Shown here: in pieces, positions 34,163 through 42,173 of the stretch
Layout: each line of letters opens with the position of its first letter
Position numbering within the stretch: the first letter of the stretch is position 1
The notes under the pieces: generated by a model
The model's input: only the letters and a program-made list of their open reading frames with translations
Databases searched by the model: none
Told to the model about the DNA's origin: nothing
Position numbers and translations under genes: made by a program
DNA from: Phycisphaeraceae bacterium
Lineage (GTDB): Bacteria > Planctomycetota > Phycisphaerae > Phycisphaerales > UBA1924
NCBI GenBank assembly: GCA_019636695.1
Contig: JAHBXD010000001.1
Coordinates: 923,661-987,660 of the forward strand
Direction of reading: 5' to 3'
Length of the DNA: 64,000 nucleotides

Positions 34163-36550
34163 TTATTGCACGATGAGGTCGAGAAGGTAGAAAAGGTCCG
34201 CGGCATCGAGAACCCCGTCCGGCGTGCCGTAGCCTGGGTCGGTCGGGTGGCTCGAATGCGTGAGGTCTGCGCGGGTTTCGCGGGCGATGAATGCGTCGAG
34301 GAACGCCGGGATATCGAGAGCGTTGACGCGGCCATCGCCGTTGAAGTCGGCGCGAGCATCTTTGAACCGGATGCCGAGGCCCGGCATGAGGGTGACGGGT
34401 CGGTGGCCGTCATCCACGACGAGTTCAAATCGATTGAGGCCGGGGCGTGTGCCGGCGATCAGTTCGAGCGTGTAAGCGCCTTGGCCGAGAGAAGTGACCT
34501 CGCCGAGGGAACCCTGCGCCGCGGCGTTGCGCGCCGAACGGAGAGAGAATGTGACGGGGGCGGTCACGGGTTGCATGTTCCAATCTTGGAGTTGGACGTG
34601 CACGGCGCCTCGTGCGTTGCCATCAGCGGCAAGATCGGCGTCATCGGAAGTCGCGGTGCTGAGCACGGCATCGGGACGACCGAGAAGATCGATGCGCCAC
34701 TGGTCGAACTGCACCTGCATCTGCACGACGGGGTCGGGCGTAGCAGCGGATTGATGCGCGATGTTGAAGCCCATGAAATAGTCGCCCGCGGCACATCCGA
34801 TGATCGGGGCGAAAAATCGACGCGCATCGCCGGAGTTGGTGTTGACGGCCATGGGCGAAGCGCCGCCCGGCGCCACGATATCGGCCAGGCCGTCGGCGTT
34901 GAGATCGGCCAAGGCGAGATCGGTTGCCGGAGCACCCAGGAGGAGTTGGGTGACGACAAACCCCGTACCGGTGTTTGTGAGCACGGTCATGCCGTCGGTG
35001 GCGACGTTCTGTACGACCAGATCGGGCAGGCCATCGCCGTTGATATCCGCAGCGCGGAGCAGCCTGGGCCGACGCGGGAGCGGCAGGGTTGTGCGAACGA
35101 ACGCGTCATGTTCGCGCTTGAAGATCGAGAGCGTCTGGCCCGCGCGATCGGCGGTGAGCAGGTCGATATCGCCGTCAAGATCGAAATCGATCGCGAGGAC
35201 GTCGATCGGTTCATCGCCGGTATCGATCAGCGCGCCGAAGGAGAAATTCGCAGCGCCGTCGTTGAGGAGTAGTTGCATCTGGTCGAGCGCCTGATAGGCA
35301 ACCACGAGATCGAGATGCCCATCGCCGTTTGCGTCGAACGCATCGACCCCCTGGGCGGAGGCTGGCAGGGTTATTTCGTGCCGCACATGCCCGCCAAGGC
35401 CATCGGAAAGGAGCATGACGACCGTTGCGCCGTTTCCGGTGGCAGTGTAGGGATCAAGAACGCCGTCGCCGTTGAGGTCGGCAAAGTTGAGCAAGAGCGG
35501 AGAGCCACCTGTGGCGAAGATCATCGGAGGGGCGAACGCGCCGCCGCCGAGGCCGGGGTGGATATGGATCTGGCTGATCTGAGAGACAAGGACGACAAGG
35601 TCATCGTGGCCGTTTCCGGTGACATCGGCGATGCCGATCCGTCGGCTCTGGGCGGTGGTGGGGGCGACGAGCACCGGGGGGGCGAAGGTTGCAAGGGCCG
35701 ATCCCGGCGGGGTGGTGTTGATGAGGACATAGATTCCGGAAGCGCCGCTGACTACGGCATCGGGAAGGCCATCGCCGTTGAGATCCTTGAGGGCAATTCC
35801 GAAGAGTGGATCGACGATGCCGTAGAGGCCGGTGCAGCCGTCGACATCGCCCGCGCGTGCGATGAACATGTAGCCGATGTGCGACGACTTGTCGGTATCT
35901 GGGTCAAAGCCCGGCGGGGGGGTTCCGCAGGCGGGGCCACCTGTGCGGCAGGAACAACGACCGTCGCCGCCGATCAGCCTTGCGGCTTGCATGGCGGCCA
36001 TGAGCCTTTCGGGAAGGTCGCCCTGGGTGTTCATGGCAGCGTCGAGGGCGTGATCGACGACGGCGGGGCCGGCGAGGACATTGCCTTGGATGGCATAGGC
36101 GATTTCGCCGGTGACGCCGGCATGGGTATAGGCAAAGCGACCGACGCGGCCGCCTGCCCATGGACCTGCACCAGAGCCGGAAAAGGTGCCGGTGTTGCCG
36201 AGGACATCGGCGAACCCGTATTGGCGGGTCTGGTGGCCGGAATCCTGGATGGCGAGGGCAGCGAGGATCTGGGCCGGCGTTTCGCCCTGAAGGAAGCCAT
36301 CGCGAATACGTGCGCGGTTGAGGCCGGTCTGATCGACGAAAGACTGGGCGGTAGCGCCGCCGACGCCGGTGATGAGTACGGGGGTGCTGGTGCGCATGTC
36401 GAAGTTGGTGAGGCAGGTGGCCGAGCCAACGGCAATTTCTCCGGTACGAAGGTCGATGAGGATGATCGACCACGTTGCGGAGATGGAGGTTGCGAGCGCG
36501 GCCCATGCGGCGACGATGAGCGAAACCAGCCTTGAACACTTCGCGGGCAT
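34163..36550 (-). CDS. Secreted DUF1028 / FG-GAP repeat / dockerin-like fusion protein
   Basis: A 795-residue exported protein. After the signal peptide (LVSLIVAAWAALATSISA) the N-terminal about 230 residues match DUF1028, an Ntn-hydrolase-like family, beginning ATWSIILIDLRTGEIAVGSA. The Thr just after the cleavage site could be an N-terminal nucleophile if processing exposes it. Next come at least seven FG-GAP/VCBS-like repeats with the calcium motif DxNGDGxxD (for example DLNGDGLPDAV and DINGDGLPDLV), then an Ig-like domain. The end holds two dockerin-like units, DFNGDGRVNALDIPAFLDAF and one with YGTPDGVLDAADLFYLLDL, like the protein at 5419-6687. ATG 36548-36550 has GGAG six bases upstream. 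Confidence 0.87.
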   Translation of the reverse strand: MPAKCSRLVSLIVAAWAALATSISATWSIILIDLRTGEIAVGSATCLTNFDMRTSTPVLITGVGGATAQSFVDQTGLNRARIRDGFLQGETPAQILAALAIQDSGHQTRQYGFADVLGNTGTFSGSGAGPWAGGRVGRFAYTHAGVTGEIAYAIQGNVLAGPAVVDHALDAAMNTQGDLPERLMAAMQAARLIGGDGRCSCRTGGPACGTPPPGFDPDTDKSSHIGYMFIARAGDVDGCTGLYGIVDPLFGIALKDLNGDGLPDAVVSGASGIYVLINTTPPGSALATFAPPVLVAPTTAQSRRIGIADVTGNGHDDLVVLVSQISQIHIHPGLGGGAFAPPMIFATGGSPLLLNFADLNGDGVLDPYTATGNGATVVMLLSDGLGGHVRHEITLPASAQGVDAFDANGDGHLDLVVAYQALDQMQLLLNDGAANFSFGALIDTGDEPIDVLAIDFDLDGDIDLLTADRAGQTLSIFKREHDAFVRTTLPLPRRPRLLRAADINGDGLPDLVVQNVATDGMTVLTNTGTGFVVTQLLLGAPATDLALADLNADGLADIVAPGGASPMAVNTNSGDARRFFAPIIGCAAGDYFMGFNIAHQSAATPDPVVQMQVQFDQWRIDLLGRPDAVLSTATSDDADLAADGNARGAVHVQLQDWNMQPVTAPVTFSLRSARNAAAQGSLGEVTSLGQGAYTLELIAGTRPGLNRFELVVDDGHRPVTLMPGLGIRFKDARADFNGDGRVNALDIPAFLDAFIARETRADLTHSSHPTDPGYGTPDGVLDAADLFYLLDLIVQ

Positions 36551-36776
36551 GAGAGGCTCCGTCGATGGAGGGTGTGCCTGTCTCCGGATCACGAGTGGTC
36601 ATCGTGTGCAGGGATCGAAGAAAGCACGGTGATGAGTACGTGGGTCAATCCGCTGGAAGGCGCGCAAGGGGAAGCGCGATCGATCTTACGGTAGCGAAAG
36701 AGGGTGAGAACTCCAAAAGAAAACAGGGGCGGCGGATGCGCGCGGGTGCAATCGGATGGAAGGGAAATTACATACG

Positions 36777-37391
36777 ATGGGGGGTATGCAGGCCGGAGAC
36801 GGACCCTACACCCCCGAGGGGGGGCACACGCCGGTGCTCTCGCGGACGGAGTTCGCGGAGCGCTATCGGACTGCGTCGGGTCAACTCTGGCTGGTGGCGG
36901 TTTCAATCGTGCGGGATGCGGCCCTGGCCGAAGACGTGGTGCAGGAATCGGCGATCGTGGGATTGGAGAAACTGCCGCAGTTTGATCCACGGACGAGCTT
37001 TGAGGCATGGATGGGCCAGATCGTGCGATATACCGCGTTGAACGCCGTGCGGAGAGAGAGGCGGAGGGAATCGGCAGGGTTGATGGAAGCGGATCGTCCG
37101 CAGGAGCGTGCGGCGGAGCAGGCGAAGCAGGATTCCGCACAACCGATATCGACATTCGGGCGTTTGCTGGCGGACCAAAAGGCGTTTGATGCCGAAGTGT
37201 TGTCGGCGCTTGAGGGGCTTGACGAAACCGCGCGGGCATGTCTGTTGCTGCGGACGGTGGGTGAGGCCCCGTATGCGCGAATCGCGGAATTGCTGGGTAT
37301 CCCGGAAGGCACGGCGATGAGCCATGTGCATCGCTCGCGCATGGCGATGCGCGAACGTCTGCTGAAGCGCCGGGAAGGGGGAGCGGCATGA
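36777..37391 (+). CDS. ECF-type RNA polymerase sigma factor
   Basis: A sigma-70 family factor of about 204 residues. Region 2 includes SIVRDAALAEDVVQESAIVG and FEAWMGQIVRYTALNAVR; region 4 includes EGLDETARACLLLRTVGEAP and the recognition helix IPEGTAMSHVHRSRMAMR. The stop overlaps the start of the next gene (ATGA), which encodes a membrane protein with anti-sigma features. The start is uncertain: ATG 36777 is chosen with AGGGA 11 bases upstream, while ATG 36756 and 36786 are in frame. Confidence 0.9.
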   Translation: MGGMQAGDGPYTPEGGHTPVLSRTEFAERYRTASGQLWLVAVSIVRDAALAEDVVQESAIVGLEKLPQFDPRTSFEAWMGQIVRYTALNAVRRERRRESAGLMEADRPQERAAEQAKQDSAQPISTFGRLLADQKAFDAEVLSALEGLDETARACLLLRTVGEAPYARIAELLGIPEGTAMSHVHRSRMAMRERLLKRREGGAA

Positions 37392-38110
37392 GCGATTCGT
37401 TGCGAGCCATGCTCGATGCCTATCTCGACGGGCTGCTGACAGGCGACGACCTGCGCGAGTTTGAGGCGCTGCTCGGGCGGGATGAGGAACTCGCGCGAGA
37501 AGTGCGGGCGCATGAGGCGATGTCGGGTGCGTTACGACGGCTTGCGCCGGTACGAGAGGTGCCGCTGCCAACTTCGATGGGGCTTGGGGAAGGCAATTCG
37601 GGCGCGCGGATGCGGATCGGCAAGCGGCGATCGAAGGCGGGATTGTGGGGGATTGTTGCGGCGGTGCTGGTGGTGGCGGCCGTGGGAGGATACTTGGCGC
37701 TGTGGAGTCCGCAGCGCGCGCCGTATCGGCAACCTGACGAGGTGTATCGGGTGCTTGTGCAGGGCGGTTTTTCGCCGTCGGAAGTGTGCACGACTGAGGA
37801 AGAGTTCAAGGCGTGGATGCTTCGGACGCATGGTGAGCCGGTCGTGATCGCTTCGAACCTTGCGGGTGTTGAACTTGTGGGGTGGACGTATTCGCAGGTG
37901 CTCGACCGGCGTACGAGTGTGCTGATGGCGAAGGTGGATGGCGAGCCGGTGATCGTGTTGATCGACGCTTTGGATAAGGCGCGACGGCTGAAAGCACCGG
38001 GTGGATCGGGGTTGCGGATTTTCAGGCGATCGCTCGGCCAACTCGTGATGTATGAGGTCACGCCGCTGGGCGAGGCACGGCTTGTGACCGAGGCGAGGCT
38101 GGAGCCGTAA
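37388..38110 (+). CDS. Probable anti-sigma factor, single-pass membrane protein
   Basis: A protein of 240 residues with a short acidic cytoplasmic N-terminus (SDSLRAMLDAYLDGLLTGDD, as in anti-sigma proteins, but without the HxxxCxxC zinc motif), one membrane helix at about 86-107 (GLWGIVAAVLVVAAVGGYLA), and a 130-residue extracytoplasmic domain. It overlaps the upstream ECF sigma gene by four bases, which strongly suggests that it is its cognate regulator. What signal it senses is unknown. Confidence 0.78.
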   Translation: MSDSLRAMLDAYLDGLLTGDDLREFEALLGRDEELAREVRAHEAMSGALRRLAPVREVPLPTSMGLGEGNSGARMRIGKRRSKAGLWGIVAAVLVVAAVGGYLALWSPQRAPYRQPDEVYRVLVQGGFSPSEVCTTEEEFKAWMLRTHGEPVVIASNLAGVELVGWTYSQVLDRRTSVLMAKVDGEPVIVLIDALDKARRLKAPGGSGLRIFRRSLGQLVMYEVTPLGEARLVTEARLEP

Positions 38111-38192
38111 TTCCCGCAGGCCGATACCTCGGTGATCGGGTTCGGGCGTGTGGTGGGTGGAGGGGGCGCCGTGCGGGCTATGCTCATGTTGC

Positions 38193-39158
38193 ATGAGCGG
38201 GAGCGTGGTGTGCATCGGCAACTTTGACGGCGTGCATGTCGGGCATTGCGCGCTGGTTCGCGCTGCGCGGCGGCTGGCGGGTTCGGGGCGGGTGGCGGTG
38301 CTCAGTTTTGATCCACACCCGATGAGCGTGCTGCGTCCGGGGGCGGCGCCAGCGCGGTTGAGCACGTTCGAGCAGCGTATGCAATGGCTGCACGAGGTGG
38401 GGGCGGATGTCGTGGCGCGGCTTGATCCTTCGCCGCGATTGCTGGATCTTTCGCCGCGAGCGTTTCTGGAGGAAGTGCGTCTTGCGTATCCGGATCTTCG
38501 CGGGATTGTTGAAGGTCGGGATTTTCGGTTCGGGAAGGGCCGGAGCGGAGGAGAGCAGGAGCTTCGCGCGCTTGGTGAGGAGATGGGTTTCGCGGTGGAG
38601 ATTGTGCCGCCGGTGTCAGTGGACAGCACGGATCAACTGCTGATGACGGCGTCGAGCACGATCGTGCGTTGGCTGGTGGGGCAGGGCCGCACGGCGGATG
38701 CAGCGCGAGTGCTTGGGCGTCCGTATGAACTTGTGGGTGAGGTTGTGCGAGGGGAGCGTCGCGGACGGATGATCGGGTTTCCGACGGCGAACATTCGTAC
38801 AGAGATGCTGACGCCCGGCGATGGGGTGTATGCGGGAGAGGCGATCACGGCGGAGGGACAGCGGCTCGGAGCGGCGATCAGCGTTGGGAGCAAGCCGCAC
38901 TTTGGAGGATCAGGGCGCGTGGTGGAAGCGCATCTTCTTGATGTCGAGCGCGAGGCAGGGGGCGCAATTGCGGGGCTGCCGGAGTATGGATGGAGCCTCC
39001 GGCTCCGGTTTTATGATTACCTTCGCGTGCAGGGGCGGTATGCGACGTTGGAAGAACTTGTGGCGCAGATCGGGCGGGACTGCGACCGGGTGCGGGAACG
39101 TCTCGCGGTGGTGCAGGCCGGAACGTGGGTCGGCCAGGATGAGGCGGTATCTGCATGA
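38193..39158 (+). CDS. ribF: Bifunctional riboflavin kinase / FAD synthetase
   Basis: Makes FMN and FAD from riboflavin and ATP. The 321-residue protein has an N-terminal nucleotidyltransferase domain with GNFDGVHVGHCALV, SFDPHPMSVL, and the flavin segment FRFGKGRSGG, plus the TASSTIVR motif at about 150 (family form ISSTxIR). The C-terminal kinase domain has GRMIGFPTANI and GVYAG. The start ATG 38193 sits exactly before the conserved first strand; the ribosome site is weak. The gene begins an operon with nrnA and a DNA methyltransferase. Confidence 0.95.
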   Translation: MSGSVVCIGNFDGVHVGHCALVRAARRLAGSGRVAVLSFDPHPMSVLRPGAAPARLSTFEQRMQWLHEVGADVVARLDPSPRLLDLSPRAFLEEVRLAYPDLRGIVEGRDFRFGKGRSGGEQELRALGEEMGFAVEIVPPVSVDSTDQLLMTASSTIVRWLVGQGRTADAARVLGRPYELVGEVVRGERRGRMIGFPTANIRTEMLTPGDGVYAGEAITAEGQRLGAAISVGSKPHFGGSGRVVEAHLLDVEREAGGAIAGLPEYGWSLRLRFYDYLRVQGRYATLEELVAQIGRDCDRVRERLAVVQAGTWVGQDEAVSA

Positions 39159-40213
39159 GTGAGGTCGCGGCCGGATGGACGAGTACGACGACGCTGGAGG
39201 CGATCGCCGAATGGCTGCGAGGGAAACCTCGGGTGGTGGTGCTGACGCATGCAAAGCCCGATGGGGATGCAATTGGCGCGACGCTGGGCCTGGTTCGGTC
39301 CATGCGGCGGGTGGTCTCGGCCGCGGGCGGAGCCGCGGGGGACATTCTCGCGTGGTACACCGGGCCGATGCCGGGGTGGATGGGTGACATCGCATCGCCG
39401 GATGAGTGGGGACATACGGATCGGGGGATGCCGCCGGATGCTTCGGATGCGGTGGTGGTGTGTGATACGGGATCGTGGGCGCAGCTTGAAGGGCTTGCGG
39501 ACTATGTGCGGTCAAGGCGGTCGCAGACGGCGGTGATCGACCATCACCTTACGGGCGAGGGCGAGATGGGCGATCGGTTGTGGGTGGAGCCCGCGGCGGC
39601 GGCGGCGTGCGTGCCGGTTGCAGAAGTGTGCCGCGTGCTGACAGGCGCATCGACGTGTGCGGGCCTGGCGAAAGACATCGCTGAGCCGCTGCTGCTGGGA
39701 TGCGCAACGGACACGGGGTGGTATCGGTTTTCGAACACGAACGCGAGGCTTTTGCGGCTGGCGGCGGATCTGATCGACGCGGGGGCGGACCAGCCTCGCC
39801 TGTATGAGGTGACCGAGCAGCGTCAGCGCCCGGCGAGGTTGTACGCGATCGGGCGGGCGTTGTCGGGCATGCGGTTGTTTCACAAAGATCAATTGGCGGT
39901 GGCCAGCATTACCCAGAAAGACATCGGGGACACGGAGGCCGCACCGGGCGACACGGGCGGATTCGCGGACATGATGCTTGCGATTCGGGGTGTTCGCGTC
40001 GCGGCAATTCTGACGGAGGTTGAGCAGGCGCCGAACGCGGTGGTCAAGATGAGTGTACGGTCTAAACCCGGCCCAGGAGCGGTCGATGTAAACACGATCG
40101 TCAGCGGATTGGGCGGAGGAGGGCACGCGCGTGCCGCGGGCGCAAAGGTTCGCATGACGCTTGCGGAGGCGACCGATGCGCTCGTAAAGGCCACGTCGGA
40201 GGCGCTGGGATGA
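39155..40213 (+). CDS. nrnA: DHH/DHHA1 phosphoesterase (NrnA-like oligoribonuclease / pAp phosphatase)
   Basis: Predicted to degrade very short RNA oligomers and 3'-phosphoadenosine 5'-phosphate. The 352-residue protein has the four DHH motifs: LTHAKPDGDAIGATLGL, VVVCDTGSW, VIDHHLTGEGEMGDRLW, and the metal Asp in LGCATDTGWY. The C-terminal DHHA1 domain ends with SGLGGGGHARAAGAKV. It overlaps ribF and the following methyltransferase gene by four bases each. NrnA and RibF neighbour each other in many bacteria. Confidence 0.93.
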   Translation: MSEVAAGWTSTTTLEAIAEWLRGKPRVVVLTHAKPDGDAIGATLGLVRSMRRVVSAAGGAAGDILAWYTGPMPGWMGDIASPDEWGHTDRGMPPDASDAVVVCDTGSWAQLEGLADYVRSRRSQTAVIDHHLTGEGEMGDRLWVEPAAAAACVPVAEVCRVLTGASTCAGLAKDIAEPLLLGCATDTGWYRFSNTNARLLRLAADLIDAGADQPRLYEVTEQRQRPARLYAIGRALSGMRLFHKDQLAVASITQKDIGDTEAAPGDTGGFADMMLAIRGVRVAAILTEVEQAPNAVVKMSVRSKPGPGAVDVNTIVSGLGGGGHARAAGAKVRMTLAEATDALVKATSEALG

Positions 40214-41082
40214 GCGAGCGATCGCCCGGGGGTGGTGAAGAGCAAGGCGGACGGTCGCGGTCAGGACCGGCGGGAGCGCACAGGCCGCGGTTCAAGAAAC
40301 CGCCGCTTCGTCTGATGACGACCACATTGTGGGAATATCCGAGTCAGCACTACAACGCTTCGGATGGTTCGCAGGTGCAGGGGGATCCGAACTATGTCGG
40401 CGCGACGCCGAGCTGGGTGATCTGGCAGGTGCTCAAGCGGTATACGAAGGAGAAAGACCTGGTCGTCGATCCGATGTGCGGCTCGGGAACGACGATGGAT
40501 GTGGCTCGGGATCTGGGCAGACGGGCGCTCGGATATGACCTTTCGCCGCAGCGGAAGGACATCTTCCGTGCCGATGCCCGCGAACTTCCGCTTGAGGATG
40601 AGGTGGCGGACTTCGTGTTCGTCGATCCGCCGTATTCGACGCATGTCACCTATAGCGATCATGCGGAGTGCATCGGTAAGCTCGATGCGGGCGCGCCGCC
40701 GAAAGAACCGGGAGAAGCGGCGGGTGAGGCGTATTACGAGGCGATGGAGGAAGTGATCGCCGAGATTCACCGGGTGCTCAAGAACCGCCGCTATATGGCG
40801 CTGTACGTGAGCGATTCGTGGAAGAAACGCAAGGGGAAGGCCGGTGGGGGGGGCGGGGTGTTCATGCCGATCGGGTTTGAACTGTTCAGCATTCTGCGCG
40901 ATTATTTCACGCCGATCGACGTCATCTGCGTCGTGCGTCAGAATGCCAAGCTGCAGCGCGGCAATTGGCACAAGGCGGCGGAAGAGCAGAACTTCTTCAT
41001 GCGCGGGTTCAACTATCTGTTCATCATGAAGAAAGTCGAAGACGGCAATACCCGCCGCAGTGCGGATGAAGCCGATGACTGA
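40210..41082 (+). CDS. Solitary N6-adenine/N4-cytosine-type DNA methyltransferase
   Basis: A SAM-dependent methyltransferase of 290 residues. The SAM-binding motif is VVDPMCGSGTTMDVARDLG (about residue 93) and the catalytic motif is FVFVDPPYSTHVTY (about 137). DPPY is the signature of amino-methyltransferases acting on adenine N6 or cytosine N4. The order, motif I before the catalytic motif, differs from beta-class enzymes. No restriction endonuclease or specificity subunit is nearby. The start overlaps the nrnA stop (ATGA), so this looks like a housekeeping enzyme rather than part of a restriction system. The target sequence is unknown, and RNA as substrate cannot be excluded. Confidence 0.85.
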   Translation: MSERSPGGGEEQGGRSRSGPAGAHRPRFKKPPLRLMTTTLWEYPSQHYNASDGSQVQGDPNYVGATPSWVIWQVLKRYTKEKDLVVDPMCGSGTTMDVARDLGRRALGYDLSPQRKDIFRADARELPLEDEVADFVFVDPPYSTHVTYSDHAECIGKLDAGAPPKEPGEAAGEAYYEAMEEVIAEIHRVLKNRRYMALYVSDSWKKRKGKAGGGGGVFMPIGFELFSILRDYFTPIDVICVVRQNAKLQRGNWHKAAEEQNFFMRGFNYLFIMKKVEDGNTRRSADEADD

Positions 41083-41091
41083 TCGGGGCGA

Positions 41092-41481
41092 TCACCTTCG
41101 CTTGATCGAGGCGAAGTGCAGCTCGAGGAATCGCGCGACGTAGTCGACGATGCTCGATGCCTCGGGGATTTCGGGGTTGCTGGTTGGACCGAAAGGCTCG
41201 AATCGCATGCCCTTGAAACGCACGACCGCGTCCTCGACCGAGAGGCCGTATTGCAGCGCAATGCTGAAGGCGCGGCAGAACGCCTGGCACATGCCGCTGA
41301 TGGCGGTGCCCTCCTTGGCGATCTTGATGAAGATTTCGCCCGGGCGGCCATCAGGATAAAGCCCGATGGTGAGATAGCCCTCATGCCGATCGACGGAGAA
41401 CTTGTGCGTGACCGACTCGCGCGTGGAAGGAAGGGCCTGGCGGGTGGCAATCATCGGGGGAACATCCTTTCCCTCAGGCAT
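41092..41481 (-). CDS. Stand-alone TSCPD domain protein (C-terminal module of B12-dependent ribonucleotide reductase)
   Basis: Almost the entire 129-residue product matches the C-terminal TSCPD region of class II (adenosylcobalamin) ribonucleotide reductases: LPSTRESVTHKFSVDRHEGY, LTIGLYPDGRPGEIFIKIAK, and RFEPFGPTSNPEIPEASSIV. In full-length enzymes this region is attached to the catalytic barrel; here it is a separate gene. It could act in trans with a split reductase or regulate it. Start: ATG 41479-41481 is a reasonable choice; ATG 41452-41454 with AAGGA upstream lies nearer to the domain, and the frame is open further upstream. Confidence 0.82.
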   Translation of the reverse strand: MPEGKDVPPMIATRQALPSTRESVTHKFSVDRHEGYLTIGLYPDGRPGEIFIKIAKEGTAISGMCQAFCRAFSIALQYGLSVEDAVVRFKGMRFEPFGPTSNPEIPEASSIVDYVARFLELHFASIKRR

Positions 41482-41502
41482 GACCCACTGTACACGTGGG
41501 TC
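41482..41502. promoter_or_regulatory. Inverted repeat at the start of the TSCPD gene
   Basis: GACCCAC (41482-41488) and GTGGGTC (41496-41502) form a perfect seven-base dyad with a seven-base spacer, directly upstream of the TSCPD start and at the left end of the secA leader region. It may be an operator acting on both divergent genes. It does not match the NrdR box. Confidence 0.3.
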
Positions 41503-41555
41503 GGGCGAGTGCAGATATCGGAACATGCCTGCCGACCGGTTCAGAATCGGCCGAC

Positions 41556-41993
41556 ATGGCACAAACGCCGGCTTCGGGTTTGCCCCACGGGGGTTGGGGG
41601 CCGATACTTCTTCCAGTGTCCGGACATGTCTCATCACGCCTTGACGCCCCCGAAGCGACCGAGCGGGCTCGGCACCGGGGAGCCTTCTTGTGCGCCCTGA
41701 CGCTGGTGCTGGCGTTCCCCGTTCTCGCGAGCGAGGCGGCGGCCTCGGCACTGGCCCCCAGGACTAGTGGAAACACTGGGTCCGTTCGGCAGTGGTCGGC
41801 GGTCATGGTTCGCGTGGCCCAGGCGTTGGCTTACGCCGGGCAGGAGCAACCGGCTACAGCCCCCCCGATTGTGGGGGCTGATTGTCTACTGGTTCGCTCA
41901 GTAGGAGCAATGGGACCGGGGTTGGTGGTCAGGGGGGTGACTCTGCTTCGGGCTGGTCTGTTATCGCTGCCGCCGCCGATTCCGGCAGAGTGA
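41556..41993 (+). CDS. Possible secA leader peptide with signal sequence
   Basis: An open frame of 146 codons ends 180 bases before secA on the same strand. It contains a signal-peptide-like stretch: basic ERARHRG, hydrophobic AFLCALTLVLAFPVLA, then SEAAA. This is followed by about 85 residues ending LLRAGLLSLPPPIPAE. A long n-region, a secretion signal, and a Pro-rich C-terminus just before secA recall E. coli SecM, although no known arrest sequence is present. The start is unsure: ATG 41556 has no ribosome site, while TTG 41688 has GGGGAG five bases upstream but cuts off the basic n-region. It could be noncoding leader. Confidence 0.35.
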   Translation: MAQTPASGLPHGGWGPILLPVSGHVSSRLDAPEATERARHRGAFLCALTLVLAFPVLASEAAASALAPRTSGNTGSVRQWSAVMVRVAQALAYAGQEQPATAPPIVGADCLLVRSVGAMGPGLVVRGVTLLRAGLLSLPPPIPAE

Positions 41994-42026
41994 CGCGGCG
42001 GCTGGCTCCGGGGGTTGTACTCCCGG
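41857..42026 (+). promoter_or_regulatory. Series of three hairpins in the secA leader
   Basis: Three stem-loops follow one another before secA: CAGCCCCC/GGGGGCTG (41857-41880, perfect eight pairs); GCCGCCGC/GCGGCGGC (arms 41969-41976 and 41995-42002, with the leader stop codon TGA in the loop); and CCGGG/CCCGG (42008-42026). None is followed by a T-run, so they are not intrinsic terminators. They may control translation or transcription of secA. Confidence 0.4.
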
Positions 42027-42173
42027 GCATGTATTGATCCACATGGCGTTGGGCGACACAGCTGGCGCGGGCCGATAGGTTCCGGAGCGCTAGGGGTTGC
42101 CTGGGCATATGACAGACGCAGTCGTCTCCTGGCGGCAGGCTGGGCGGCGCACCCCATTGCAAGGCGAATTCTC

